From positions 62,001-126,000 of the forward strand of contig CAVRGJ010000005.1 in assembly GCA_963720705.1 (NCBI GenBank): DNA of 64,000 bases, written 5' to 3'. Position 1 is the stretch's first letter. Each line of letters opens with the position of its first letter. The stretch is from DASWJZ01 sp963720705. GTDB taxonomy: Bacteria > Pseudomonadota > Alphaproteobacteria > Rhizobiales > Afifellaceae. The notes under the pieces were generated by a model. That model was given only the letters and a program-made list of their open reading frames with translations. It did not search any database and was not told the origin of the DNA. The position numbers were made by a program, and so were the translations under genes. Shown here in pieces: positions 11,395 to 18,367 of the stretch.

Positions 11395-11973
11395 TCAGTT
11401 GCTGGCCGCCGATTGCGCCCGGGCGGCCCCGCCCTTCACCGTGGGGGCGAGGATCATGATCATCTGCCGGCCTTCAAGCTTTGGCTCCGCCTCGACTTTG
11501 GCCATCTCGGTCAAGTCGTCGCGGACACGGAACAGGAGCTGAAGCCCGAGTTCCTGATGCGCCATCTCGCGGCCGCGGAAGCGCAGCGTCATCTTGACCT
11601 TGTCGCCCTCGTCGAGGAAGCGCCGCGCCGCCTTCATCTTGGTGTCGTAGTCATGGGTATCGATGCTCGGGCGCATCTTGATTTCCTTGACCTCGACGGT
11701 CTTCTGCTTCTTGCGCGCCTCGGCCGCCTTCTTCTGCGCCTGGAACTTGTATTTCCCGTAGTCGAGGATCTTCACCACGGGCGGCTGCGAATTTGGGGAT
11801 ATTTCCACCAGGTCGAGGCCTGCGTCTTCGGCAAGCTGGCGCGCCTCTTCGGTATCTACGATGCCGCGGTTCTGTCCTTCGGCGTCGACGAGCTGAACCT
11901 GCGGGATCCGGATCTCGTCGTTGATGCGGGGCCCCTCCTTGACGGTTGGGGCGGCACGATAGGGTCGGCGAAT
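11395..11973 (-). CDS. infC: Translation initiation factor IF-3, with AUU start codon
   Basis: IF-3 of 192 residues, which binds the 30S subunit and proofreads initiator selection. The frame contains the family stretch INDEIRIPQVQLVDAEG (about 17-33), then LDLVEISPNSQPPVVKILDYG across the linker, and the C-domain with IKMRPSIDTHDYDTK. No ATG, GTG or TTG gives a full N-terminus: the first GTG in frame (11808) would delete 55 residues. ATT at 11973-11971 is preceded by AAGGAGA at 7-8 bases and starts the expected IRRPYRAAP. An AUU start is the known autoregulatory device of infC, where IF-3 discriminates against its own mRNA. tRNA-His follows on the same strand. Confidence 0.93.
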   Translation of the reverse strand: MRRPYRAAPTVKEGPRINDEIRIPQVQLVDAEGQNRGIVDTEEARQLAEDAGLDLVEISPNSQPPVVKILDYGKYKFQAQKKAAEARKKQKTVEVKEIKMRPSIDTHDYDTKMKAARRFLDEGDKVKMTLRFRGREMAHQELGLQLLFRVRDDLTEMAKVEAEPKLEGRQMIMILAPTVKGGAARAQSAASN

Positions 11974-12087
11974 GGTCAGTTCTCCTTACGTTGTTGCATA
12001 CGACAATAAATAGGCGGCGCCGGGCACGGCTGCCACCTCGCCTGAGAATCCGGGCAAATCATCCACAAGTCAACTCGTGCGAGTCGT

Positions 12088-13290
12088 TTATCGTTTCGAG
12101 AAATTGTCGGCGCGTGCCGAAAGCAGGCGATCGTAGAGAGCGAGCGTTCTTGCCTGCATCGCACTAGTCGCGAAACCCTCCGCGTGGCGGCGGGCGCGAA
12201 GCTTAAGCGCGCTCGCCAATTCCGGCGTGAGCTGCAACGCAGCGTCGATCGCTGCGGCAAGAGCCGCCGCGTCGCCCGGCAGGACGAGCCAACCGGTGCG
12301 TTCAACCTCGGCGACACGCGGCGGCGCGAGCACGGTCTCGTCGGTCGCGCCAAGTGCCGTCGCCACGACCGGCACGCCCATGGCGGCGGCCTCCACGGCG
12401 GTCCGCCCGAAAGCCTCCGCTTCGGTCGAGGCAACCACGGCAACGGTCGCGAGTGCGAAGGCGGCCGGCGCGTCTTCAGAGTGGCCGACGATTTTGACGC
12501 GACCCGCAACGCCGCGTGCCTCCGCGAGCGCTTGAAGCTCGCGCCGGTAGTCGTCGCGACCCTGCGCGTCGCCGGCGAGCACGGCGACGAGGTCGGCGCG
12601 CCCGGCAAGCGGCGGCAGCGAAAGCGCCTCGATCAGAACACGCTGGCCCTTCCATCCGGTCAGCCGCGCGAGCTGCAAGATGACGCGCTCGCCGCCGGCA
12701 AGCCCGAAGGCGCGGCGAAGCGCGGCGCGGCGATCTTCGTCGACTGCTTCAGGATCGAAGCGCGCGAGGTCGATGCCGCGCGGAATGATTGCGATCCGCG
12801 ACGCCGGCGTCGCGTAGCGCTCGCGGATCAGTCGGGCGGTGAACTCCGAGTTGGCGATGACGATGTCGCCCGCCGCCATCACCGAATTGTAAAAGCGCTT
12901 CGCCGTGTTCTTCTCGGCGTAGATGCCGTGGTAGGTGGTGACGAAGGGGACGCCGGTCAGCCAGCAAGCGAGCCACGCCGACCAGGCCGGTGCGCGGCTT
13001 CGCGCGTGGACGATGTCGACCCTTTCGCGCCGGATCAGGGCGGCGAGCCGCGCGACGTTTGCGGCCATAACCAGCGGATTCTTCGATTCGACCGGCAGAC
13101 GAAAAAGCACGCCGCCCGCTTCGGTGAGATCGGACTCGAGCCGACCGCCTTCACTTGCAACGAGCGCACGGTCGCCGCGTGCCGCAAGCGCCGCCGCGAT
13201 ATCGATCGCGGCGCGCTCGGCGCCGCCGGTGTCAAGCGAGGGAATGACCTGAAGCACGCTCAGCACGCGGCGCGCTCGACTGGACGGCAT
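12088..13290 (-). CDS. GT4-like glycosyltransferase (GT-B fold)
   Basis: Protein of 400 residues. The N-terminal nucleotide-fold half opens VLSVLQVIPSLDTGGAERAA (about 8-27), with the glycine-rich acceptor loop. The C-terminal half carries RLTGWKGQRVLIEAL and the E-x7-E motif STEAEAFGRTAVEAAAMG, typical of group 1 (GT4) enzymes. The ATG at 13290 is preferred; upstream codons in frame (to 13491) encode unrelated sequence and run into the divergent hydrolase promoter. Donor and acceptor are unknown; a cell-surface or lipid-linked sugar is the usual role. infC lies downstream on the same strand. Confidence 0.87.
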   Translation of the reverse strand: MPSSRARRVLSVLQVIPSLDTGGAERAAIDIAAALAARGDRALVASEGGRLESDLTEAGGVLFRLPVESKNPLVMAANVARLAALIRRERVDIVHARSRAPAWSAWLACWLTGVPFVTTYHGIYAEKNTAKRFYNSVMAAGDIVIANSEFTARLIRERYATPASRIAIIPRGIDLARFDPEAVDEDRRAALRRAFGLAGGERVILQLARLTGWKGQRVLIEALSLPPLAGRADLVAVLAGDAQGRDDYRRELQALAEARGVAGRVKIVGHSEDAPAAFALATVAVVASTEAEAFGRTAVEAAAMGVPVVATALGATDETVLAPPRVAEVERTGWLVLPGDAAALAAAIDAALQLTPELASALKLRARRHAEGFATSAMQARTLALYDRLLSARADNFSKR

Positions 13291-13366
13291 GGGCTTGACG
13301 GCATTTCTGGCTTCCCGCACCTCGGTTACGTCGCTTGGGGAGGCGTCGCTTGGGGCAAGGAATAGG

Positions 13367-14146
13367 ATGAGCGGAGCGCGATTGAAACATTTGACCGTCG
13401 GCGCAGGCGACGGCGCGCGCGAGATCGCCGTCCTTGAGCGGAAGGGGAAGCCACCCGGGGTCTTCTGGCTCGGCGGCTTCCGATCCGACATGCAGGGGAC
13501 GAAGGCGGCGGCGCTCGATGCCTGGGCGGAAGAAAAAGGCCGCGCCGTCGCGCGCTTCGATTATTCCGGGCACGGCCAGTCGGGCGGGCGCTTTGAGGAT
13601 GGAACCATCTCGCGCTGGCTGGAAGAAGCGGAGGCCGTTTTCGACTTCGCGACGAAAGGCCCGCAGATTCTCGTTGGCTCGTCGATGGGCGGCTGGCTTG
13701 CGCTTCTCCTGGCGAAGCGCATGCAGGAGCGCGCTGAGAGCGGCCGCCTCCACGGCATGGTGCTCATCGCGCCTGCCGTCGACATGACCAAGGACTTGAT
13801 GTGGGACGAGATGAGTGCCGCGGAGAAGCGGCGGATGAAGAAGAATGGGTTCGTCGCGCAGCCTTCAGAATATTCCGATGAGCCGGATATCATCACCTTG
13901 GCTCTGATCGAGGACGGGAAAACGCATCTTTTCGGGGCGCACCCGATCGAGACCGGCTGCCCGGTGCACGTCATCCAGGGCATGCAGGACCCCGATGTGC
14001 CGTGGGGCCACGCGGTCAAGCTCATGGAGCACCTCGCCTTCGACGACGCCGTGCTGACGCTGGTGCGCGACGGCGACCACCGGCTGTCGCGGCCGGAGGA
14101 CATCGCGCGGATGCTCCGCGCCGTTGCGGCATTGGCGGAAGGCTAA
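13367..14146 (+). CDS. Alpha/beta hydrolase
   Basis: Protein of 259 residues with the alpha/beta-hydrolase fold. It shows the oxyanion region LGGFRSDMQG (about 29-38), the strand ARFDYSGHGQSGG, the nucleophile elbow VGSSMGGWLA (Ser about residue 105), an acid in QDPDVPW, and the catalytic His in DGDHRLSRPED. The pattern is close to ABHD10-like thioesterases. The start ATG at 13367 follows AAGGA by a few bases; the open frame extends upstream but overlaps the glycosyltransferase start. It diverges from that gene across 76 bases. The substrate is unknown; a carboxylesterase or acyl-thioesterase activity is plausible. Confidence 0.85.
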   Translation: MSGARLKHLTVGAGDGAREIAVLERKGKPPGVFWLGGFRSDMQGTKAAALDAWAEEKGRAVARFDYSGHGQSGGRFEDGTISRWLEEAEAVFDFATKGPQILVGSSMGGWLALLLAKRMQERAESGRLHGMVLIAPAVDMTKDLMWDEMSAAEKRRMKKNGFVAQPSEYSDEPDIITLALIEDGKTHLFGAHPIETGCPVHVIQGMQDPDVPWGHAVKLMEHLAFDDAVLTLVRDGDHRLSRPEDIARMLRAVAALAEG

Positions 14147-14180
14147 CTTTCGCCCAAGGCTCGACTTTGACAATATATGT

Positions 14181-14190
14181 GTATATGCAC
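14181..14190 (+). promoter_or_regulatory. Candidate MarR operator, copy 1
   Basis: GTATATGCAC lies in the AT-rich stretch just upstream of the MarR-family start (14196). Its exact reverse complement recurs upstream of the next gene at 14639. The surrounding TGTAT/ATGCA is a near-palindrome with one mismatched pair. Autoregulation by the adjacent MarR protein is inferred; no binding data are available. Confidence 0.4.
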
Positions 14191-14195
14191 TTATC

Positions 14196-14603
14196 ATGAC
14201 AGATTCATCCGAATTCGACGAGTGTCGCGCCTGCGTCTGCTTCGCCGTCCGCAAGGCGGCGCGCGCCGTCACGCAGCACTACGATCGCGCGCTCAGGAAA
14301 ACGGGACTGCGCACCACACAGTTCAACATGCTCGTCGTGCTGACACAGACAGGGCCGCAGCCGATGGCGAGTCTCGCCGAGTTCATGGGCATGGACCGCA
14401 CCTCGCTCACGCGTAACCTGCGGCCGCCGGAGCGGAAGCGCTGGATCAAGATCACGCAAAGCGACGAAGACCGCCGCGTGCGCATGGTCGCGATCACGCC
14501 CCTCGGCGTCACAGCGCTGCGGAAAGCCGTGCCGGCGTGGCGCGCGGCGCAGGCCAATGTCGGACCGATACTCGATCGGCTGGGCTTCAAGGCGCCCGGC
14601 TGA
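14196..14603 (+). CDS. MarR-family transcriptional regulator
   Basis: DNA-binding protein of 135 residues with the winged helix-turn-helix of the MarR family. The segment TTQFNMLVVLTQTGPQPMASL leads into the recognition helix MDRTSLTRNLRPPERK, and SDEDRRVRMVAITPLG is the wing. The N-terminus has a cysteine cluster CRACVCF (about residues 9-15), as in redox- or metal-responsive MarR members. The ATG at 14196 is the preferred start because upstream codons fall in the AT-rich promoter. It is followed by an integral membrane protein gene, which it may regulate through the repeated GTATATGCAC element. Confidence 0.87.
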   Translation: MTDSSEFDECRACVCFAVRKAARAVTQHYDRALRKTGLRTTQFNMLVVLTQTGPQPMASLAEFMGMDRTSLTRNLRPPERKRWIKITQSDEDRRVRMVAITPLGVTALRKAVPAWRAAQANVGPILDRLGFKAPG

Positions 14604-14638
14604 GAGGAAGGCAGCAGGCACGCTCCTCGTCTTGAAGC

Positions 14639-14648
14639 GTGCATATAC
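14639..14648 (+). promoter_or_regulatory. Candidate MarR operator, copy 2
   Basis: GTGCATATAC, the exact reverse complement of the 10-mer upstream of the MarR gene, lies 18 bases before the membrane-protein start and overlaps the leader of its Shine-Dalgarno region. Two copies in opposite orientation 450 bases apart suggest a shared operator, but a chance match is possible. Confidence 0.4.
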
Positions 14649-14666
14649 GCGTAAAAGGAGACAACG

Positions 14667-15383
14667 ATGACAATCGACGTCCTGATTGCGATCATGCTGA
14701 CCGCCGCCTCCGCGGCAATGGTTGCCGCTCTCGCCGCATCGATCCCGGTTTCAGCAGCAAACCGGATCGGCCTCGGTGTCGTCTTCGCCGCGTGGTTCTT
14801 CGTCGTCGTCAGCCTCGGCGCCACCGGGGTCCTCAGCCCGGACAGATTGGGGACGCCGGGTCTCGGCGTCGCCGTCGCGCTCCCGGTTCTCGCCGTCGCA
14901 TTCTTGGCGCCGCGCGTTCCGGTGCTGAGGAGCGCACTCTTCGGCATCTCGCTTCCCGTTCTGATCGGCGTGAACGCCTTGCGGGTCCTCGGCGTGTTCT
15001 TCGTGATGCTCTACACCGCGGGGCGGCTCCCCGCACCATTTGCGCCAAGCGCCGGCTGGGGCGATATCTTCGTGGGCGCGACGGCACTGCCGGTGGCGCT
15101 CTTCGCCGCGCGGCAAGCGAGCGGCTGGCGCCCACTCGCGTTCATCTGGAATGTCATCGGCTTCGCCGATCTCGTGAACGCGATCAGCCTCGGCGTCATG
15201 TCGGCAACCGGCTCGCCGCTTCGGATCTTCACCAACGGTCCTGACACCGACTTGATGACAGCGTTGCCGATGTTCCTGATCCCGGGTTTCCTGGTGCCGC
15301 TTCTCATGCTGACGCACCTTGCGGTGTTCGCCAGGCTGTGGCGGGCCGAGCCGGAAGCGATGGCGCGATTGGCGAAGCCGTAG
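14667..15383 (+). CDS. Unrecognised integral membrane protein downstream of MarR regulator
   Basis: Protein of 238 residues that is almost entirely hydrophobic, with about seven predicted helices (for example around residues 5-25, 35-55, 67-83, 90-115). I do not recognise a characterised family and see no catalytic motif. A polar loop, LYTAGRLPAPFAPSAGWGD (about 115-133), is the longest non-membrane stretch. A strong AAAAGGAGA precedes the ATG at 14667. It sits 63 bases after the MarR stop with a candidate MarR site between them, so ligand-induced expression is likely. A strong hairpin follows the gene. Confidence 0.7.
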   Translation: MTIDVLIAIMLTAASAAMVAALAASIPVSAANRIGLGVVFAAWFFVVVSLGATGVLSPDRLGTPGLGVAVALPVLAVAFLAPRVPVLRSALFGISLPVLIGVNALRVLGVFFVMLYTAGRLPAPFAPSAGWGDIFVGATALPVALFAARQASGWRPLAFIWNVIGFADLVNAISLGVMSATGSPLRIFTNGPDTDLMTALPMFLIPGFLVPLLMLTHLAVFARLWRAEPEAMARLAKP

Positions 15384-15405
15384 ATGCGCCGCTGACAACG
15401 CGAAA

Positions 15406-15431
15406 GCGGCGGAGCGTTTCCGCTCCGCCGC
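15406..15431. terminator. Hairpin between convergent genes
   Basis: GCGGCGGAGCG and CGCTCCGCCGC form an 11-bp perfect stem with a TTTC loop. It lies 22 bases after the membrane-protein stop and 29 bases beyond the end of the small reverse-strand ORF, so it could end transcription in both directions. No long U tract follows on either strand. Confidence 0.65.
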
Positions 15432-15460
15432 GCCACTGGACTGGAGGGTCTAGGTGGCTG

Positions 15461-15568
15461 TTAGGCGAGATAAGGCAACGCCATGACGGCGGTGGAGACT
15501 GCGGTAAGGCCGACAAACGCTGCGGTGCGGATGGCCAGGTATTTGATGATGCCGGTCTTGCTCGTCAT
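15461..15568 (-). CDS. Possible 35-residue membrane peptide
   Basis: Short ORF starting MTSKTGIIKYLAIRTAAF with one C-terminal hydrophobic helix (about residues 9-32) ending MALPYLA. Support comes from a GGGGAG placed 6 bases before the ATG at 15568 and from a strong hairpin just past the stop. Basic residues at the N-terminus and a hydrophobic C-terminus suggest a single-pass, C-terminally anchored peptide. I recognise no family. It could be spurious; the frame is open further upstream without a better start signal. Confidence 0.45.
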   Translation of the reverse strand: MTSKTGIIKYLAIRTAAFVGLTAVSTAVMALPYLA

Positions 15569-15765
15569 GACATGCTCCCCGAAGTTCGTGGAGACGAGAT
15601 AAGGCTCCGACCGTTTCAGGCGTTCGCCGTCACCGCCGGAAAAAGGTTTCGCCGGACTGGCGGATTGTTTCGCCGACCTGCCGGCAGGAAACATTCGAGC
15701 CCGCCCGCGGGTTCCCGGGCCTATGCGGATTCGACTTTTCCGTGGTTTCGTGGCACGGAACCGGC

Positions 15766-16452
15766 ATGCCGACAGAGGTCAAAATCTGCGGGCTTTCCGA
15801 GGAGGAAAGCGTCGACGCTGCGCTTGAGGCGGGAGCCGACTTCGTCGGATTCGTGTTCTTTCCGCCGAGCCCGCGGAACCTTGCGCCGGAGCGCGGTGCC
15901 GCACTTGCAAAGCGCGCGCGCGGCAAGGCGCAGATCGTGGCGCTTACCGTCGACGCCGACGATGCATTGCTCCGGGCGATTTCCGAAGCGCTTCGCCCCG
16001 ATTTCCTGCAGCTGCACGGCCGCGAGACGCCCGAGCGCGTCGCGGCAGTCAAAGCGCTGACCCGCTGCGCCGTGATGAAGGCGCTTCTCGTCGCGACCCG
16101 TGACGACCTCGATGCAGCCGGACGCTATTCCGCCGCCCAGCGCTTTCTGATCGACGCCAAGCCGCCCAAGGACGCGACGCGTCCCGGCGGCAACGCCGTC
16201 GCCTTCGACTGGTCGATTCTTCAAGGCTTCGCGCCGGCGAAGCCTTGGCTCCTCGCTGGCGGCCTCGATTCGAACAATGTCGCCGCCGCGCTCCGGCAGA
16301 CCGGCGCGCCGGGCATCGACGTCTCATCTGGCGTCGAGAGCGCGCCCGGCAAGAAGCACCCGGACCTGATCCGCGCCTTCGTCCGCGCCGTGCGCGAACA
16401 CGACCAGGCCATGCAGGCGGATGGACGTCCGGCGCAGCGATTGGCCGGCTGA
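15766..16452 (+). CDS. trpF: Phosphoribosylanthranilate isomerase
   Basis: TIM-barrel enzyme of 228 residues catalysing the Amadori rearrangement of PRA to CdRP in tryptophan synthesis. The start MPTEVKICGLSEEE carries the catalytic Cys in KICG. The general acid is the Asp of the later GIDVSSGVES strand, and the phosphate-binding loop is LAGGLDSNNV (about 166-175). The ATG at 15766 was chosen for match to the family N-terminus; an upstream GTG at 15742 adds eight unrelated residues. trpB follows after 13 bases. Confidence 0.92.
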   Translation: MPTEVKICGLSEEESVDAALEAGADFVGFVFFPPSPRNLAPERGAALAKRARGKAQIVALTVDADDALLRAISEALRPDFLQLHGRETPERVAAVKALTRCAVMKALLVATRDDLDAAGRYSAAQRFLIDAKPPKDATRPGGNAVAFDWSILQGFAPAKPWLLAGGLDSNNVAAALRQTGAPGIDVSSGVESAPGKKHPDLIRAFVRAVREHDQAMQADGRPAQRLAG

Positions 16453-16465
16453 CGGGAGCTCTCGG

Positions 16466-17716
16466 ATGAACGTTCCGCAGCCAAATACCTACCGTTCCGG
16501 CCCCGACGAGCGCGGACGCTTCGGCCTTTACGGCGGGCGCTTCGTCGCCGAGACGCTGATGCCGCTCGTCCTCGAGCTCGAGCAGGCCTACGAGGACGCA
16601 AAGAACGATCCGGCATTCGCGAACGAGTTGACGGAGCTTGGCACGCACTACACGGGCCGGCCGAGCCCGCTCTATTTCGCCGAGCGGTTGACGGAGCATC
16701 TCCGCCAGGTCGCTGCTGCGTCAGGCAGGGACGGCGGCGCCAAGGTCTATTTCAAGCGCGACGAGCTGAACCACACCGGCTCGCACAAGATCAACAATTG
16801 CCTCGGACAGATCCTGCTCGCCCGCCGCATGGGCAAAACGCGCATCATCGCGGAAACCGGCGCCGGGCAGCACGGCGTCGCTGCCGCCACGGTGTGCGCG
16901 CGCTTCGGCTATCCCTGCATCGTCTACATGGGCGCGACCGACATCGAGCGGCAGAAGCCTAACGTCTTCCGCATGAAGCTCCTCGGTGCCGAGGTCGTTC
17001 CGGTCACGTCGGGCGCCGGCACCTTGAAGGACGCGTTGAACGAGGCGCTCCGCGACTGGGTCACGAACGTCGAGACCACCTATTACATCATCGGCACGGC
17101 GGCGGGCCCGCATCCCTATCCGGCAATGGTGCGCGATTTCCAATCGGTGATCGGCAACGAAGTGCGCGAGCAGATCATGGCCGCCGAGGGCCGCCTCCCC
17201 GACGCGCTGGTCGCGGCGATCGGCGGCGGCTCGAACGCGATCGGCCTTTTCCATCCCTTCCTCGACGACCGCGAGATCGCGATCTATGGCGTCGAAGCGG
17301 GCGGGCATGGGATCGAGGTCGAGAACGGCCACGCCGCCTCGATGACCGGCGGCGCACCGGGCGTGCTGCACGGCAACCGCACGTATCTCCTCCAGGATTC
17401 CGACGGGCAGATCCTCGAAGGCCACTCGATCTCCGCCGGGCTCGACTATCCCGGCGTCGGGCCGGAGCATTCGTGGCTGAAGGATACCGGCCGCGTCACC
17501 TACGTGCCGGCGACCGACGCGGAGGCTCTGAACGCCTTCCAGCTCTGCACCAAGCTCGAAGGCATCATCCCGGCGCTCGAACCGGCGCACGCGCTCGCGC
17601 AAGTGATCAAGCTCGCGCCGGAGATGGAGCGCGACCAGATCATCGTCATGAACATGTGCGGCCGCGGCGACAAGGACGTGTTCACGGTCGGGAAGATTCT
17701 GGGGTTCGATCTCTAG
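16466..17716 (+). CDS. trpB: Tryptophan synthase beta subunit
   Basis: PLP enzyme of 416 residues that condenses indole with serine. The PLP lysine is in LNHTGSHKINN (about residue 105), the phosphate-binding loop is GGGSNAIG (about 253-260), and the substrate loop is ETGAGQHGVA. Length and the C-terminal GRGDKDVFTVGKIL are normal. The start MNVPQPNTYRS at 16466 matches the family; GGGAGCTCTCGG precedes it. Its partner trpA is not adjacent: two reverse-strand genes separate them by 2.3 kb, although the subunits form one complex. Confidence 0.94.
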   Translation: MNVPQPNTYRSGPDERGRFGLYGGRFVAETLMPLVLELEQAYEDAKNDPAFANELTELGTHYTGRPSPLYFAERLTEHLRQVAAASGRDGGAKVYFKRDELNHTGSHKINNCLGQILLARRMGKTRIIAETGAGQHGVAAATVCARFGYPCIVYMGATDIERQKPNVFRMKLLGAEVVPVTSGAGTLKDALNEALRDWVTNVETTYYIIGTAAGPHPYPAMVRDFQSVIGNEVREQIMAAEGRLPDALVAAIGGGSNAIGLFHPFLDDREIAIYGVEAGGHGIEVENGHAASMTGGAPGVLHGNRTYLLQDSDGQILEGHSISAGLDYPGVGPEHSWLKDTGRVTYVPATDAEALNAFQLCTKLEGIIPALEPAHALAQVIKLAPEMERDQIIVMNMCGRGDKDVFTVGKILGFDL

Positions 17717-17729
17717 GCGCGAGTACCGT

Positions 17730-18200
17730 TCAGATGCTCCGGCGCTTTCCGAATCCCCGAGGTCGTTCTGAGGTTCGACTTCGGATGACCGTCTGGGTCG
17801 CCGCGGATTCATTCCGTTCGACTTGTTCGCGCTCCAGCCGAGCCTTCTGACGAGCGATCATCGCGTCGATGCGGTCGTCAACGGCGTCCTCTGGATCACT
17901 ATCGGCGGCGGACGGGAAGAATCGCCTCGAGCCTTCGGAGTCGTTCGTCGCCGCGCTCCGTCCCTCACGCGGCCGGGTCGAAGCATTCACAGCCTCGACA
18001 ACGAGCGGATAGAGCAGCCAGGCCGCGAGAAGCGCATAGAGCCACGACGACAGTACTCCGGTGACGATCGTCAAAAGGAAAGAGGCGAGCGCGTGCCGCC
18101 ATCTTCCAGTCATCAGGAAGTAGATCGGTCCAAACAGCAGGCACCACAGCCACGACATCGGGCCGGTCTGAAGCTCGTCGTGGCTGCTCTTTGGACGCAT
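17730..18200 (-). CDS. Hypothetical protein with two N-terminal membrane helices
   Basis: Protein of 156 residues. The first 75 are hydrophobic, with helices near residues 15-32 (PMSWLWCLLFGPIYFLMTG) and 38-70, followed by a charged cytoplasmic tail that includes a probable short coiled coil, DRIDAMIARQKARLEREQVE (about 110-129). I recognise no characterised family. The ATG at 18200 has only a weak ribosome site, so a start at the internal Met of PMSWLW is possible. It lies tail to tail with trpB across 13 bases. Confidence 0.6.
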   Translation of the reverse strand: MRPKSSHDELQTGPMSWLWCLLFGPIYFLMTGRWRHALASFLLTIVTGVLSSWLYALLAAWLLYPLVVEAVNASTRPREGRSAATNDSEGSRRFFPSAADSDPEDAVDDRIDAMIARQKARLEREQVERNESAATQTVIRSRTSERPRGFGKRRSI

Positions 18201-18317
18201 GAAATCCGGCGTCGTCCACGGTTGGCGCGCACTGCTCCCGCACTCCCGTGAGTGTCACGCGCAGATCGTAAGAGGCGCGATAAGGGACGTGGTTGCCGCA
18301 GAGTGAACAACGGTGTG

Positions 18318-18353
18318 GTCGAGAAGCGCCGGCGCTGGCCGACCCTTCTCGAC
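18318..18353 (-). terminator. Hairpin downstream of the 5'-nucleotidase gene
   Basis: GTCGAGAAG and CTTCTCGAC form a 9-bp stem around an 18-base GC-rich loop. It starts 15 bases beyond the nucleotidase stop, so it is placed as a terminator for that gene. The weak following U tract makes it tentative. Confidence 0.45.
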
Positions 18354-18367
18354 GCTAGTCTGGCGGA

